DNA of 30,572 bases from JBAVQS01 sp049694275 (GTDB lineage: Bacteria > Chloroflexota > Anaerolineae > UBA4142 > SHND01). Under the pieces are notes generated by a model that was not told the origin of the DNA, ran no database searches, and worked only from the letters and a program-made list of their open reading frames with translations. The translations under genes and the position numbers were made by a program. Location: positions 1 to 30,572 of the forward strand of contig JBAVQS010000005.1 of assembly GCA_049694275.1 (NCBI GenBank), in the 5' to 3' direction. Positions 23,298 through 30,572 of this stretch are shown here, in pieces. Position 1 is the first letter of the stretch, and every line of letters starts with the position of its first letter.

Positions 23298-24173
23298 CTA
23301 CTTGAGGAGATTGATAATCTCTGTGCAGGCTTGTTCCGGTTGCTCCTCCTGGACAAAGTGGCCGGTTGTCGCCAAGCGCACTGTTCGATAGCGAGAAAAC
23401 ATCGATTCGAGACGTGACAGCTCTTGTTCTCGAAAAGCCGGGTCCTTCACCCCCCAAAGAATGAGTGCAGGTTTGTCTTTGATCTGCTCGCGTCGCTGCC
23501 AGAGCGAGTCATACCAATCACTGGCGCCGACGAGCGCGCGGGCATAGGCCCACGTCCCCGCGCGGTCATCCGGAGTTGCAAGCGGTTCTAGATATTGCCG
23601 GTGGATATGCGTTGGCAGTTTTGATTTGTCACCATAGGCCATGGGCATGATGACGCGCGCTGAAAAGCCGAACTGAAGATAGAGGAGCTTGCCGAGCGGG
23701 CTGCCGAAAAGCCGCGCCGCCTGCTCGAAATGAGGGTCGCCCCGAAGGGACCACATCCACGTATTCATCAAAACCAGGCTGCGAACTCGCTCGGGATGGT
23801 CGATAGCGTATGCGAGGCCAATCGGCCCGCCAAAATCGTGGACGAGCAGCGTAATGTCTTGCAGGTCGAGCGACTCGATCAGGTGGCTGAGATTGGCCGC
23901 CTGTTCCCTGGGGCTGTAAGACCAGCCGCGCGGTTTGTCCGACAACCCAAAGCCAAGGTGGTCGGGCGCGATGCAGCGATAGCCGGGGGTGAGCCCCTTG
24001 ATCAAGTTGCGAAAGCCAAAGGACCAATCGGGCGTGCCATGCACCATGATAAGAGAGGGACCCTTGCCTTCGTCGACATAGTGCATTTGCCCGGCATCTG
24101 TCCGAAACCAGTGAGGGGAAAAGGGATATTCAGCCTGATCAAGCCAACCCGGAGGACTGTAATTGATTGTCAT
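23298..24173 (-). CDS. Alpha/beta hydrolase, haloalkane dehalogenase-like
   Basis: A 291-residue alpha/beta hydrolase with an Asp nucleophile (Asp113 in LLVHDFGGPIG), acid Asp244 (GVKDP) and base His272 (TGHFVQEEQPE). This triad and the acid after strand 7 fit haloalkane dehalogenase subfamilies I/III and some epoxide hydrolases. The oxyanion loop reads HGTPDWSF, with Thr47 where most dehalogenases have Asn or Glu, and Phe114 replaces the Trp that usually follows the nucleophile. Halide binding is therefore atypical and the substrate is uncertain; relatives include beta-lactone-type hydrolases. GAGGTGG precedes the ATG. The gene has its own promoter and terminator. Confidence 0.85.
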   Translation of the reverse strand: MTINYSPPGWLDQAEYPFSPHWFRTDAGQMHYVDEGKGPSLIMVHGTPDWSFGFRNLIKGLTPGYRCIAPDHLGFGLSDKPRGWSYSPREQAANLSHLIESLDLQDITLLVHDFGGPIGLAYAIDHPERVRSLVLMNTWMWSLRGDPHFEQAARLFGSPLGKLLYLQFGFSARVIMPMAYGDKSKLPTHIHRQYLEPLATPDDRAGTWAYARALVGASDWYDSLWQRREQIKDKPALILWGVKDPAFREQELSRLESMFSRYRTVRLATTGHFVQEEQPEQACTEIINLLK

Positions 24174-24222
24174 GTCGCCACCTCATGACGTCGAATCGTC
24201 CGCATTCATCACGGACGAATGA

Positions 24223-24251
24223 AAGTTAGCGTAGAACGATCGGTCCGTCAA
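24223..24251 (-). promoter_or_regulatory. Sigma70-like promoter of the alpha/beta hydrolase
   Basis: On the minus strand TTGACG (24251-24246) and TAACTT (24228-24223) are 17 bp apart, with the ATG about 50 bp further on. The remaining 24174-24394 region is the divergent spacer and holds no other gene. Confidence 0.6.
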
Positions 24252-24301
24252 GAGGGCAATCAGAGCGCCCCGCTCGCTGGATTTTCATGTGGGTGCACTG
24301 G

Positions 24302-24310
24302 TGATATACT
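24302..24310 (+). promoter_or_regulatory. Extended -10 promoter for the copper/cytochrome genes
   Basis: TGATATACT (TGn-TATACT) lies 17 bp after a weak -35 TTTTCA (24282-24287; 4 of 6 consensus bases). The predicted leader to the ATG at 24395 is about 78 nt. It is divergent from the hydrolase promoter. Confidence 0.45.
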
Positions 24311-24394
24311 ACGGACCAGGTTGATGCGTCCTCTGTGTGAATCTGCGCTTGCCAGACAAGCGTATCAAGAGGGCACATCGCGTACTGTCCAAAA

Positions 24395-24601
24395 ATGATT
24401 AGCGCTTGGATCCCGCCGCTATGGCTTCCGCCGCTGCATGACGGCGTATTTACGTGGGACGAGCTGCTCTGCACGGTTCTCGTTGCGCTGGTCCTCGTCG
24501 TGGGCGCGCTCGTCGCTCTGCGTTTTGAAAAAGCGGACAAGGAAGAAACTCCGCCTTCCGAGGTCGAGCTGCCCGCCGAGAAAAAAAACGGCTCGCTTTG
24601 A
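24395..24601 (+). CDS. Small single-pass membrane protein
   Basis: A 68-residue protein with one strong transmembrane helix (LLCTVLVALVLVVGALVALR, about 24-43) and a charged, Glu/Lys-rich C-terminal tail. A Pro/Trp-rich N-terminus (WIPPLWLPPLHDGVFTWDEL) precedes the helix. No family is recognised. There is no clear Shine-Dalgarno. Its TGA is one base before the ATG of the CopC-CopD-cytochrome gene, so the two are coupled, and it may be an accessory subunit. The tight coupling argues that it is a real gene. Confidence 0.65.
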   Translation: MISAWIPPLWLPPLHDGVFTWDELLCTVLVALVLVVGALVALRFEKADKEETPPSEVELPAEKKNGSL

Positions 24602-24602
24602 T

Positions 24603-27245
24603 ATGTTTCGTTTACTGATGGGGCGTTGGCCCCGCGCACTGGGATGCGCGTTCCTTCTGATGCTCCTCCTGGCTGGCATCGTCTCGGCGCACGCGCGTCT
24701 TGTCGATGCCAACCCCCGCCCCGGCGCCGCGCTCGGTGTCGCCCCGACGCAGGTCCAGTTGACCTACGATGAGGATGTCGATCCGAGCTTTTCCGATGTG
24801 CAGGTGCTTGACCGGAATGCGCAGCGGGTCGATAATGACGACCTCAAGATCGCGGCGGGAAATCCCAAACAACTACTCTTGACCCTCAAGCCGCTGAGCG
24901 ATGGGACGTATACCGTGGCCTGGAAGGTGCTCTCGAATGTCGACGGGCACATCACGCGCGGCAATTATGCCTTTACCGTTGGGAATGTCGCCGGGCCCGT
25001 TCCCGCGGGGAGTCAACCCGCCAGTAACGGAACGAGTGAAACGGACCCCATTGCGGTTGCGGTCCGCTGGCTCAATCTGTTGACCCTCCTCGCGCTCCTG
25101 GGCGCGCTCCTCTTTCGGCTGACCCTGCTCGACCGCTCCTGGCCGGCCGCCGGAATGGATGCCGCTGCTCAGGCGCGTGGCAATCGGGTCTGGCGTCAAT
25201 TGGCGCTCGTCGCCTTTTATCTCGCCTTTTTGAGCAGTATCGCCGGCCTGCTGGTCCAGGCGAGCGCCGTATTTGGCGTTTCGCTGTTCGACCTCGTCTC
25301 GACGAGCGCAGTGTACCGAACTCTGTTCGAGACGCGTTTTGGGCAGTTGTGGCTGGTGCGAACGGTGCTCTTGCTCGCGCAGGGCGCGCTCCTTCTGTTT
25401 CCGTGGAAAAGGTCCCGCTGGGCGGCGGTCGTCCTCGGCCTGGCGATTCTTTTGACCGTTTCGCTCGGCGGGCACAGCGCGGCATCCGGCGGACTGGTTT
25501 CGCTCCCCCTCCTGGCGGATTGGGTGCATCTCATCGCCGTGTCGCTCTGGGTTGGCGGTCTCTTTTCATTCTTTGCCGTGGTCGGCGCGCTCCGTACGCG
25601 CGTGGATGTCCAGGCCCGAACGCGCTGGCTCGCCTCGGTCATTCCCCAGTTTTCGCGCCTTGCTATCCCGGCGACCGCGGTGATTGCCGTCACTGGCCTT
25701 TATAACGCCCTCCTCCAGGTCCCCTCATTGCCTGCCCTCGTCCAGACGCTCTACGGTGAGACCCTGGCTATCAAGGTGGGGCTTTTTGTCGTGATGGCGG
25801 CAATGGGGGCGATCAATCTGTTCCTGCTCACACCGCGTTTTCGCTATGCGGGCACGCGTCCTGACCCCTCGCCCCGGCTCGCCTCACGCTTTGGGTGGGT
25901 AATCGGCGTCGAGGTGACGCTGGGAATCGCCGCGGTTTTTCTGGCTGGCGCGCTGACCGTCGAGCCACCTGCGCGCGCCGCCATCGACGACCAAAACTCA
26001 AATCTTGCGGCGAGCGCAACGGTTCCACAATCGACGCTCCTGGTGGATCAGCCCGCGCCCGATGTTCAAGTTACGCTGACCATCAGCCCGACGCTCGCCA
26101 GCCCGACCGATTTCGATATTGTCCTCTCCAATCCGCAATTCTCGAACAAGCCGGTTGAGGGTGTCCTGCGCGTGATTGCCCAGTTCACTTTGCTTGATCG
26201 AGACCTGGGGGTGAACGCGCAGATTGCGAGCCCCGGATCGAACGGCCATTATACGCTCAAGGGGAGCTATCTCACCGTGCCGGGATTGTGGCGAATTCAC
26301 ATTATCGTCCGGCGGGCCGGGGTGGAGGATGTGGCTGTCGATTTCCCGGTCTATCAAGGAGGCTTGCGCCCGCGGACCCAGCCGAGCGATCCACCGGCGG
26401 CGCAACTCTTGAAGCAATCCGAAGCGGCGATGAACCAGCTCCAGGCGCTGCGCTCAAGGCAGTCTCTGAACGATGGCATGAATGGGGTCATTATGACCCA
26501 GTATGACTATCATGTGCCCGATGCCATGCGCTTTCAGGTGGCCGGGCAGAGCGAGTCAATCGCTATTGGGGCCAACCAGTATTACCAGGACAAGTCTGGC
26601 AACTGGAGTGTGCGCAGCCGGGTCGATCCGTTTGTGTTTCCCCTGTTCAATGTCGCGCCGCAGGCGCAAAACGTTCAACTGGGCCGCGCCGAACTGTTGA
26701 ATGGGGAACCGACCCAGATTGTGCGCTATACGCTGCCGGATGCGAGTGGCGGCAGCACCGAGTTTGCCCAGTGGATCGCGGTGCAAGATCAACGGTTGCG
26801 ACAGTTGGAGATGGTCGCACCCTCGCATTTTATGGTGCAGACCTATACCGATTATAATTCGCCGCAGATTGTCGTCGCCGCGCCCACGAACGTGCAAGCG
26901 CCGACGCAGGTCGCCGGCGCGGCGGGCGGGCCGGGCAAGACGCTCTATACCCAATATTGCGAGACGTGTCACGGCGCGGCCGGACACGGCGATGGCCCCG
27001 GCGGAAAAAAGCTGCCGGTTCAGCCGTTCGACCTGACGACGCATGTGCTGTTGCACGACGAGCAGTATCTCGATGCGGTGATTTCAAACGGTCGCGGCTA
27101 TATGCCTGCCTGGAAAAATACCCTGACACAGGACCAGATTTTTGACATCATCGCCTATATCCGCCTGCTGGCTGTGCAAGCTCAGCAAGGGGGCGGCGGC
27201 CAGCCCGGTTTTACGCCGCAGCCCGGCTTTACCCCGCAGCCGTAA
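24603..27245 (+). CDS. CopC-CopD-cytochrome c fusion protein
   Basis: An 880-residue membrane protein. A signal peptide (1-29) would leave His30 as mature N-terminus. The CopC domain (30-127) keeps the Cu(II)-type ligands His30 and Asp114-His116 (VDGHITRG). About eight membrane helices form a CopD domain (about 150-455). A beta-rich YtkA/FixH-like segment (about 475-590) follows, then a LolA/LppX-like lipid-carrier-type segment (about 600-760). The end is a c-type cytochrome with haem motif CETCH (Cys786, Cys789, His790) and axial Met834 (GYMPAW), plus a repeated PGFTPQP tail. Copper uptake coupled to an exported haem protein is inferred. ATG 24603 is chosen because it follows the upstream stop and opens the signal peptide; a longer frame upstream has none. 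Confidence 0.9.
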   Translation: MFRLLMGRWPRALGCAFLLMLLLAGIVSAHARLVDANPRPGAALGVAPTQVQLTYDEDVDPSFSDVQVLDRNAQRVDNDDLKIAAGNPKQLLLTLKPLSDGTYTVAWKVLSNVDGHITRGNYAFTVGNVAGPVPAGSQPASNGTSETDPIAVAVRWLNLLTLLALLGALLFRLTLLDRSWPAAGMDAAAQARGNRVWRQLALVAFYLAFLSSIAGLLVQASAVFGVSLFDLVSTSAVYRTLFETRFGQLWLVRTVLLLAQGALLLFPWKRSRWAAVVLGLAILLTVSLGGHSAASGGLVSLPLLADWVHLIAVSLWVGGLFSFFAVVGALRTRVDVQARTRWLASVIPQFSRLAIPATAVIAVTGLYNALLQVPSLPALVQTLYGETLAIKVGLFVVMAAMGAINLFLLTPRFRYAGTRPDPSPRLASRFGWVIGVEVTLGIAAVFLAGALTVEPPARAAIDDQNSNLAASATVPQSTLLVDQPAPDVQVTLTISPTLASPTDFDIVLSNPQFSNKPVEGVLRVIAQFTLLDRDLGVNAQIASPGSNGHYTLKGSYLTVPGLWRIHIIVRRAGVEDVAVDFPVYQGGLRPRTQPSDPPAAQLLKQSEAAMNQLQALRSRQSLNDGMNGVIMTQYDYHVPDAMRFQVAGQSESIAIGANQYYQDKSGNWSVRSRVDPFVFPLFNVAPQAQNVQLGRAELLNGEPTQIVRYTLPDASGGSTEFAQWIAVQDQRLRQLEMVAPSHFMVQTYTDYNSPQIVVAAPTNVQAPTQVAGAAGGPGKTLYTQYCETCHGAAGHGDGPGGKKLPVQPFDLTTHVLLHDEQYLDAVISNGRGYMPAWKNTLTQDQIFDIIAYIRLLAVQAQQGGGGQPGFTPQPGFTPQP

Positions 27246-27252
27246 AGCGATT

Positions 27253-27315
27253 CTAGGGGGCGAGCGAGCCGTTTGCTCCAACCATAAAGCGGGCGAGCGA
27301 GCCGTTCGCCCCTAC
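27253..27315. repeat. Extragenic repeat with GGGCGAGCGAGCCGTT direct copies
   Basis: The 82-bp gap between the fusion gene and the first lipoprotein holds two direct copies of GGGCGAGCGAGCCGTT. The ends, TAGGGGGCGA (27254) and TTCGCCCCTA (to 27314), pair with one bulged base. The GTAGGGGC-type core is shared with the elements at 25-155 and 30339-30370. Confidence 0.7.
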
Positions 27316-27327
27316 TTGAGGATATTG

Positions 27328-28449
27328 ATGCGCTATATCACAATTATCTTGCTTATGCTCGTCGTGTGGGTCGCCGGTTGCAGTAGCAGCGGGACAGTCG
27401 CTGTCCCCTCGAATTCCGGCGCTGCAAGTCCGGCACCGGCAGCGACCATCCCGAGCGGTCCGTTGGGGCCTGCGCCGACGGCAATCCCGACCTCCCCTTA
27501 TACCCCCGCACCTAAACAGGGCGTGCCGGCGCTCCCGGCCGGGGTGAATGGCAAGCTGGTCTTTGCGCCCGGTGATGGGAGCATCTGGGTACAGGATGCG
27601 CTGACCGCGCCGCCGCGCAACATCGTCAAGGCGAGCAAAGATCTCTATGCGGAAGCGCCGGCCTTTTCGCCGGATGGCAAGCTGGTTGCCTTTCACGCGA
27701 CCAAGTTGAACCTCCAGGGGCCTGCGGCTGAGACAATCGATCTGATCGGCGCGGATGGGCAGAATCCGCGTACGCTGGTCGCCGCGTCCGACCCCAAGAG
27801 CGAGGTTCTCTGGCCCTCCTTTTCTCCCGACGGGCAGTGGGTCTATTACACGCTAGAGACGGCTGATCACCGGCACTCCGAGATTCACCGCGTCCCGGTG
27901 ACCGGGGGGAGCAACGACAAGGTGCTGGACGAGGGCCGCATGCCGGTCCTCTCGCCGGATGGCAAGCGCCTCGCCTTTATCCGTTTTAATGTCGACCGCT
28001 TTACGAGCGGTCTCTGGATTGCGGATATCGATGGCAAGAATATCCAGCCCCTCTTGCGCGAGGATACCTTTCTCACGATTGCCGCGCTCCATTTCTCTCC
28101 CGATGGGCAGTGGATTCTATTCGCCGCTTCCGGTCCTCCCAGCCACGAACTGCACGCGCAGGTCCTTCCGGATTACCCATGCGCGCCGCAGCTTCTCTGT
28201 GCGCTGGCTCAGCCCGCGTACGCCGATGGTCTGCCCTGGGACTTGTGGGTGCTGAGCCCGGATGGGAGCAAATCGCGCCAGCTCACGCACATTGGCGCCG
28301 ACAGTCCGTGGCCTGTTTGGTCGCATGACGGCAAGTACATCGCCTTTTTCCAGACGAACGGAATTTTTCTTCTGGATGTGAGCTCGGGCATCATCATGCA
28401 GGTTAGCCGCAATGGCGGGCATGGGATTATGGACTGGTGGTCGCAATGA
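27328..28449 (+). CDS. TolB/WD40-like beta-propeller lipoprotein, copy 1
   Basis: A 373-residue exported lipoprotein. The signal sequence ends in a lipobox, VAGC (about 18-21), followed by a Pro/Ala/Ser-rich linker. Repeated AFSPDGKLVAF, SFSPDGQWVYY, VLSPDGKRLAF, HFSPDGQWILF and WSHDGKYIAF motifs mark TolB/PD40-type propeller blades. A segment PCAPQLLCALAQ with two Cys interrupts the last third. Such proteins bind partners or ligands outside the membrane; no enzyme residues are seen. The start at 27328 is used because the signal peptide begins there; longer readings run through the repeat. The neighbour is its paralogue. Confidence 0.88.
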   Translation: MRYITIILLMLVVWVAGCSSSGTVAVPSNSGAASPAPAATIPSGPLGPAPTAIPTSPYTPAPKQGVPALPAGVNGKLVFAPGDGSIWVQDALTAPPRNIVKASKDLYAEAPAFSPDGKLVAFHATKLNLQGPAAETIDLIGADGQNPRTLVAASDPKSEVLWPSFSPDGQWVYYTLETADHRHSEIHRVPVTGGSNDKVLDEGRMPVLSPDGKRLAFIRFNVDRFTSGLWIADIDGKNIQPLLREDTFLTIAALHFSPDGQWILFAASGPPSHELHAQVLPDYPCAPQLLCALAQPAYADGLPWDLWVLSPDGSKSRQLTHIGADSPWPVWSHDGKYIAFFQTNGIFLLDVSSGIIMQVSRNGGHGIMDWWSQ

Positions 28450-28471
28450 GGGATCGCGCGTGGGGTAGGGG

Positions 28472-29596
28472 ATGAAGCGATCGCTGCGGCGAGTGTCCGG
28501 TTATTTGCGGTTGATCGTCAGAGTGTTCCTGTTCGTGCCGGTCCTGGCCGGGTGCGGAGCCGCCGTGATGACTCCGCCGGCATCTCCATCGCCGACTGGC
28601 GCGTCGGCATCGCCTATCCCGACCGCGGCCCTCTCCTCCGTCTCTGCTCCCTATCGGACGATCAAGGCGGATGGGCAGTTCCTTTTTGCGCCGGGCGATG
28701 GGAGCCTCTGGCTGCAGGATGCGGCGACCTTCCAGTCGAAACCGCTGCTCAAGGCGACGCAGGATGTGTATTACGAAGCGCCGGCTTTTTCCCCGGATGG
28801 CGGGCAGGTGGTCTATGTCGCGTACACCTTTGGCGCGGATGGGGCTCAGATCAAAGAGCTGGATGCCGTCAACATCGATGGGTCAAACCCTCATCCGCTG
28901 TACAAGACGCCGGATAGCGGCCCCACCATCTCGTTCGGTGACCCGCGCTACAGTCAGGATGGCAAGTCGCTCTATTTCACGGCGACGACCTTGACGGGGA
29001 CGGGAGCCGCGGGGCGCAAGATTCAGGCAGCGCGCGGCCCAGCGAATGGCGGGGATTGGAAGGTGGTTATCGCCGACGGGCAGCAGCCGGTCCCTTCGCC
29101 GGATGGCGCGCGCATTGCCTTTCTGAAATTCAATCCGCAGCGATTTGCTTCCAGTCTCTGGATTGCGAACGCGGACGGTGGCAACCCGCAGCAGTTGGTG
29201 GCGGACAATGTTTTCGCCGGTATCAATGGACAGCGCTTTTCGCCCGATGGTCAGTGGATCGTTTTTGCCGCGTCCGGCGCGCCGCGCAACAAATTGCCGG
29301 GGATGACCTTGCGCGGGTCGCCTCAGCGGCCCTGTTCCTTTCTGGCGTGTCTCGTCCCGGCGGCTTTTGCTGATGGTCTGCCGTGGGACATCTGGCTGGT
29401 GAGCGCGGATGGGAAATTGTTCAAGCAGTTGACCGCGCTGGGCATGGACAGCCCTGATCCCACCTTTTCCAGGGACGGCCGCTATATCGCGTTCGTCTCA
29501 ATCAGCGGCCTCTTTATCTATGACCGCCAGACGAGTGACCTCTCGCAACTCGACCGCGCCCGCGTCCACGGCGTCCTAGACTGGTTCCAAAAATAG
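28472..29596 (+). CDS. TolB/WD40-like beta-propeller lipoprotein, copy 2
   Basis: A 374-residue paralogue of the previous gene, starting 22 bp after its stop. A basic N-terminus, hydrophobic stretch and lipobox LAGC (about 25-28) lead to a Pro/Ser/Thr linker. Propeller motifs include AFSPDGGQVVY, YSQDGKSLYF, PSPDGARIAF, FSPDGQWIVF and FSRDGRYIAF. FAPGDGS(L/I)W and ADGLPWD are shared with copy 1, as is a two-Cys segment (PCSFLACLVPAAFADGLPWD). The ribosome site is only a weak G-rich stretch, consistent with translation after copy 1. A recent tandem duplication is likely; function is unknown. Confidence 0.88.
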   Translation: MKRSLRRVSGYLRLIVRVFLFVPVLAGCGAAVMTPPASPSPTGASASPIPTAALSSVSAPYRTIKADGQFLFAPGDGSLWLQDAATFQSKPLLKATQDVYYEAPAFSPDGGQVVYVAYTFGADGAQIKELDAVNIDGSNPHPLYKTPDSGPTISFGDPRYSQDGKSLYFTATTLTGTGAAGRKIQAARGPANGGDWKVVIADGQQPVPSPDGARIAFLKFNPQRFASSLWIANADGGNPQQLVADNVFAGINGQRFSPDGQWIVFAASGAPRNKLPGMTLRGSPQRPCSFLACLVPAAFADGLPWDIWLVSADGKLFKQLTALGMDSPDPTFSRDGRYIAFVSISGLFIYDRQTSDLSQLDRARVHGVLDWFQK

Positions 29597-29606
29597 GGGA
29601 GAATGA

Positions 29607-30344
29607 ATGCGACATCTGAAATGGGAAGCGTGCTACAACGTTCGCGATGTTGGCGGCTATCCAACGCTGGACGGCGCGCGGTTGCGTGAGGGGGCGTTAA
29701 TCCGCTCCGATAATCTGGTTCATCTGACCCCCGCCGGGCAGGCGGCGCTCGTCGCGTATGGGGTGCGCACGATCATCGACCTCCGCGTTCCCGAAGAACT
29801 CCAAATGCATCCCGATCCGTTTGCTCATGCGGCCGGAGCAAGCGCCGGGGTGAGCTATCTCAATATTCCGCTCAGCCCCGAACAAGAGAAATCCAGCGCA
29901 GAGCACTTTAGGGCGGCCAGGACCATTCGCGAGAGTTATTGCGTAGCGCTGGATTATCTCGCGCCGATCTTTGCCCGCGTCATCACCGCCATGGCCGACG
30001 CGCCCGAAGGCGGGGTCCTCTTCCATTGCCATGCCGGACGCGACCGGACCGGTATGGTTGCGGCACTCGCCCTCTCCCTCGTGCGAGTGCCGCAAGAGAC
30101 CATCGTCGAGGATTACGCCATCACCGACGAATACATCAAGCCCATGAACGACGCCTTTATTGCAGGTATGAAGCACCAAAAGGAGCGAGACGAATTCATG
30201 CACGAGCTCTCAGTCTCGCGCGAGACGATGCGCGGGTTTCTGGCACATCTCGAACAGCGCCACGGTGGAGCGGAGGCCTATCTGCTCCGGGCCGGCGTGC
30301 CTTTGGAAAAACTGGAACGCCTCCGCACGCGATGGATTGCGTAG
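29607..30344 (+). CDS. Tyrosine-protein phosphatase (Y_phosphatase3 type)
   Basis: A 245-residue phosphatase. The N-terminal NVRDVGGYPT (11-20) and LIRSDNLVHLT segments and the PTP loop HCHAGRDRTGM (140-150; Cys141, Arg147, C-x5-R) identify the family of bacterial tyrosine / phosphoinositide phosphatases. The general acid is not clear by eye. It starts 11 bp after the lipoprotein stop, with AGGGGAGA as ribosome site, so it may be cotranscribed. The TAG stop lies within the left arm of a repeat hairpin (GCGTAGGGC), so the element's insertion may have set the C-terminal end. Confidence 0.92.
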   Translation: MRHLKWEACYNVRDVGGYPTLDGARLREGALIRSDNLVHLTPAGQAALVAYGVRTIIDLRVPEELQMHPDPFAHAAGASAGVSYLNIPLSPEQEKSSAEHFRAARTIRESYCVALDYLAPIFARVITAMADAPEGGVLFHCHAGRDRTGMVAALALSLVRVPQETIVEDYAITDEYIKPMNDAFIAGMKHQKERDEFMHELSVSRETMRGFLAHLEQRHGGAEAYLLRAGVPLEKLERLRTRWIA

Positions 30345-30370
30345 GGCAGGTTTGAAACCTGCCCCTACGC
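30339..30370. repeat. GTAGGGGC hairpin overlapping the phosphatase stop
   Basis: GCGTAGGGCAGGTTT (30339-30353) pairs with AAACCTGCCCCTACGC (30355-30370) with one unpaired base. The core matches the elements at 60-120 and 27254-27314. The stem lies between two convergent genes, but there is no T-tract, so termination is uncertain. Confidence 0.8.
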
Positions 30371-30375
30371 GGGGT

Positions 30376-30572
30376 TTAACAGACGACGAATCGCGCAAAA
30401 AGGTCCTGGAGTGCCTCGTGCGGGTCGTCGCACAGTCCACTGTGTACCGGCGAGATCTGGATCGCCGTGCTGCGCGGGGAGGTGAGCCAGCGAAAGCGCT
30501 CGGGCTGGGTTAGCTCCGCCAGTTCGCCTGCCGCCGCGCCGCCGGCGCAGATACGGGGGATGAGGTCGAGCT
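30376..30572 (-). CDS. DUF3037 domain protein, 3' part only
   Basis: The right edge cuts this minus-strand gene; only about the last 65 codons are present, ending with TAA at 30376-30378. The visible residues include ERFRWLTSPRSTAIQISPVH, then SGLCDDPHEALQDLF, which is the characteristic end of DUF3037 proteins. Their function is unknown. In other genomes they often lie next to HipA-type kinase genes, but that neighbour would be outside this window. The gene converges on the phosphatase, with the hairpin between. Confidence 0.72.
   Translation of the reverse strand, partial: LDLIPRICAGGAAAGELAELTQPERFRWLTSPRSTAIQISPVHSGLCDDPHEALQDLFARFVVC

Noticed and set aside
24438..24602. 55-residue N-terminal extension of the CopC fusion
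   Set aside because: It overlaps the small membrane protein in another frame, is Arg/Ser-rich, and would hide the clear signal peptide that starts at 24603.
27142..27327. Upstream extension of the first TolB-like lipoprotein
   Set aside because: It runs through the fusion gene's 3' end and a repeat element and would place the lipoprotein signal internally.

Overview
The window is a bacterial, visibly GC-rich chromosomal segment that is densely coding on both strands. No rRNA, tRNA, CRISPR array, transposase or phage gene was seen. The gene content suggests a member of the Chloroflexota, possibly Anaerolineae-like. It includes very large class III cyclase / STAND ATPase / TPR proteins, a CHAT-STAND-TPR protein, an F420-type deazaflavin oxidoreductase, a histidine kinase with a 7TM sensor region, a CopC-CopD-cytochrome c fusion, TolB-like lipoproteins, and extragenic hairpin repeats built on a GTAGGGGC core. 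This placement is inferred from gene families only; there is no phylogenetic marker in the window.

Layout. Positions 1-1122 hold a 131-bp foldback element, a MaoC-type dehydratase (minus) and a decayed GxxExxY gene (minus). Positions 1123-5171 hold a 1205-residue CHAT / NTPase / TPR protein (minus) and a repeat-rich intergenic region. Positions 5172-6688 carry three small plus-strand genes: YcxB-like, pyridoxamine-phosphate-oxidase-like and YdcZ-type transporter. Positions 6750-13664 are a tandem pair of paralogous cyclase-STAND-TPR giants, each with its own strong sigma70-like promoter. Positions 13745-17375 hold a DUF362 protein with an intrinsic terminator, a Nudix hydrolase whose mRNA is probably leaderless, a pentapeptide-repeat protein and an unrecognised protein with primase-like residue patterns.

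Positions 17381-17506 are two tandem 63-bp hairpin units just before a histidine kinase that overlaps (ATGA) a deazaflavin-dependent oxidoreductase gene. Positions 19924-23118 form a tight operon: cupin, dihydropyrimidinase/hydantoinase, GNAT acetyltransferase and LCM-type methyltransferase. It is followed by a P-type ATPase 3' remnant and a minus-strand alpha/beta hydrolase with its own terminator and promoter. Positions 24395-27245 hold a small membrane protein and the CopC-CopD-cytochrome c fusion. Positions 27328-29596 are two tandem TolB/WD40-like lipoproteins. Positions 29607-30344 encode a tyrosine phosphatase whose stop codon lies in a repeat hairpin. The right edge cuts a minus-strand DUF3037 gene.

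The strongest themes are three large STAND-type signal ATPases within 13 kb, which share a TTGACR-N17-TAGAAT promoter pattern, and several families of short extragenic hairpins. Two hairpin copies differ by what looks like a compensatory base-pair change. The best candidates for undescribed biology are the CHAT-STAND-TPR protein, the duplicated cyclase-STAND pair with a diverged nucleotide pocket, the copper/cytochrome fusion and the primase-like unknown protein.
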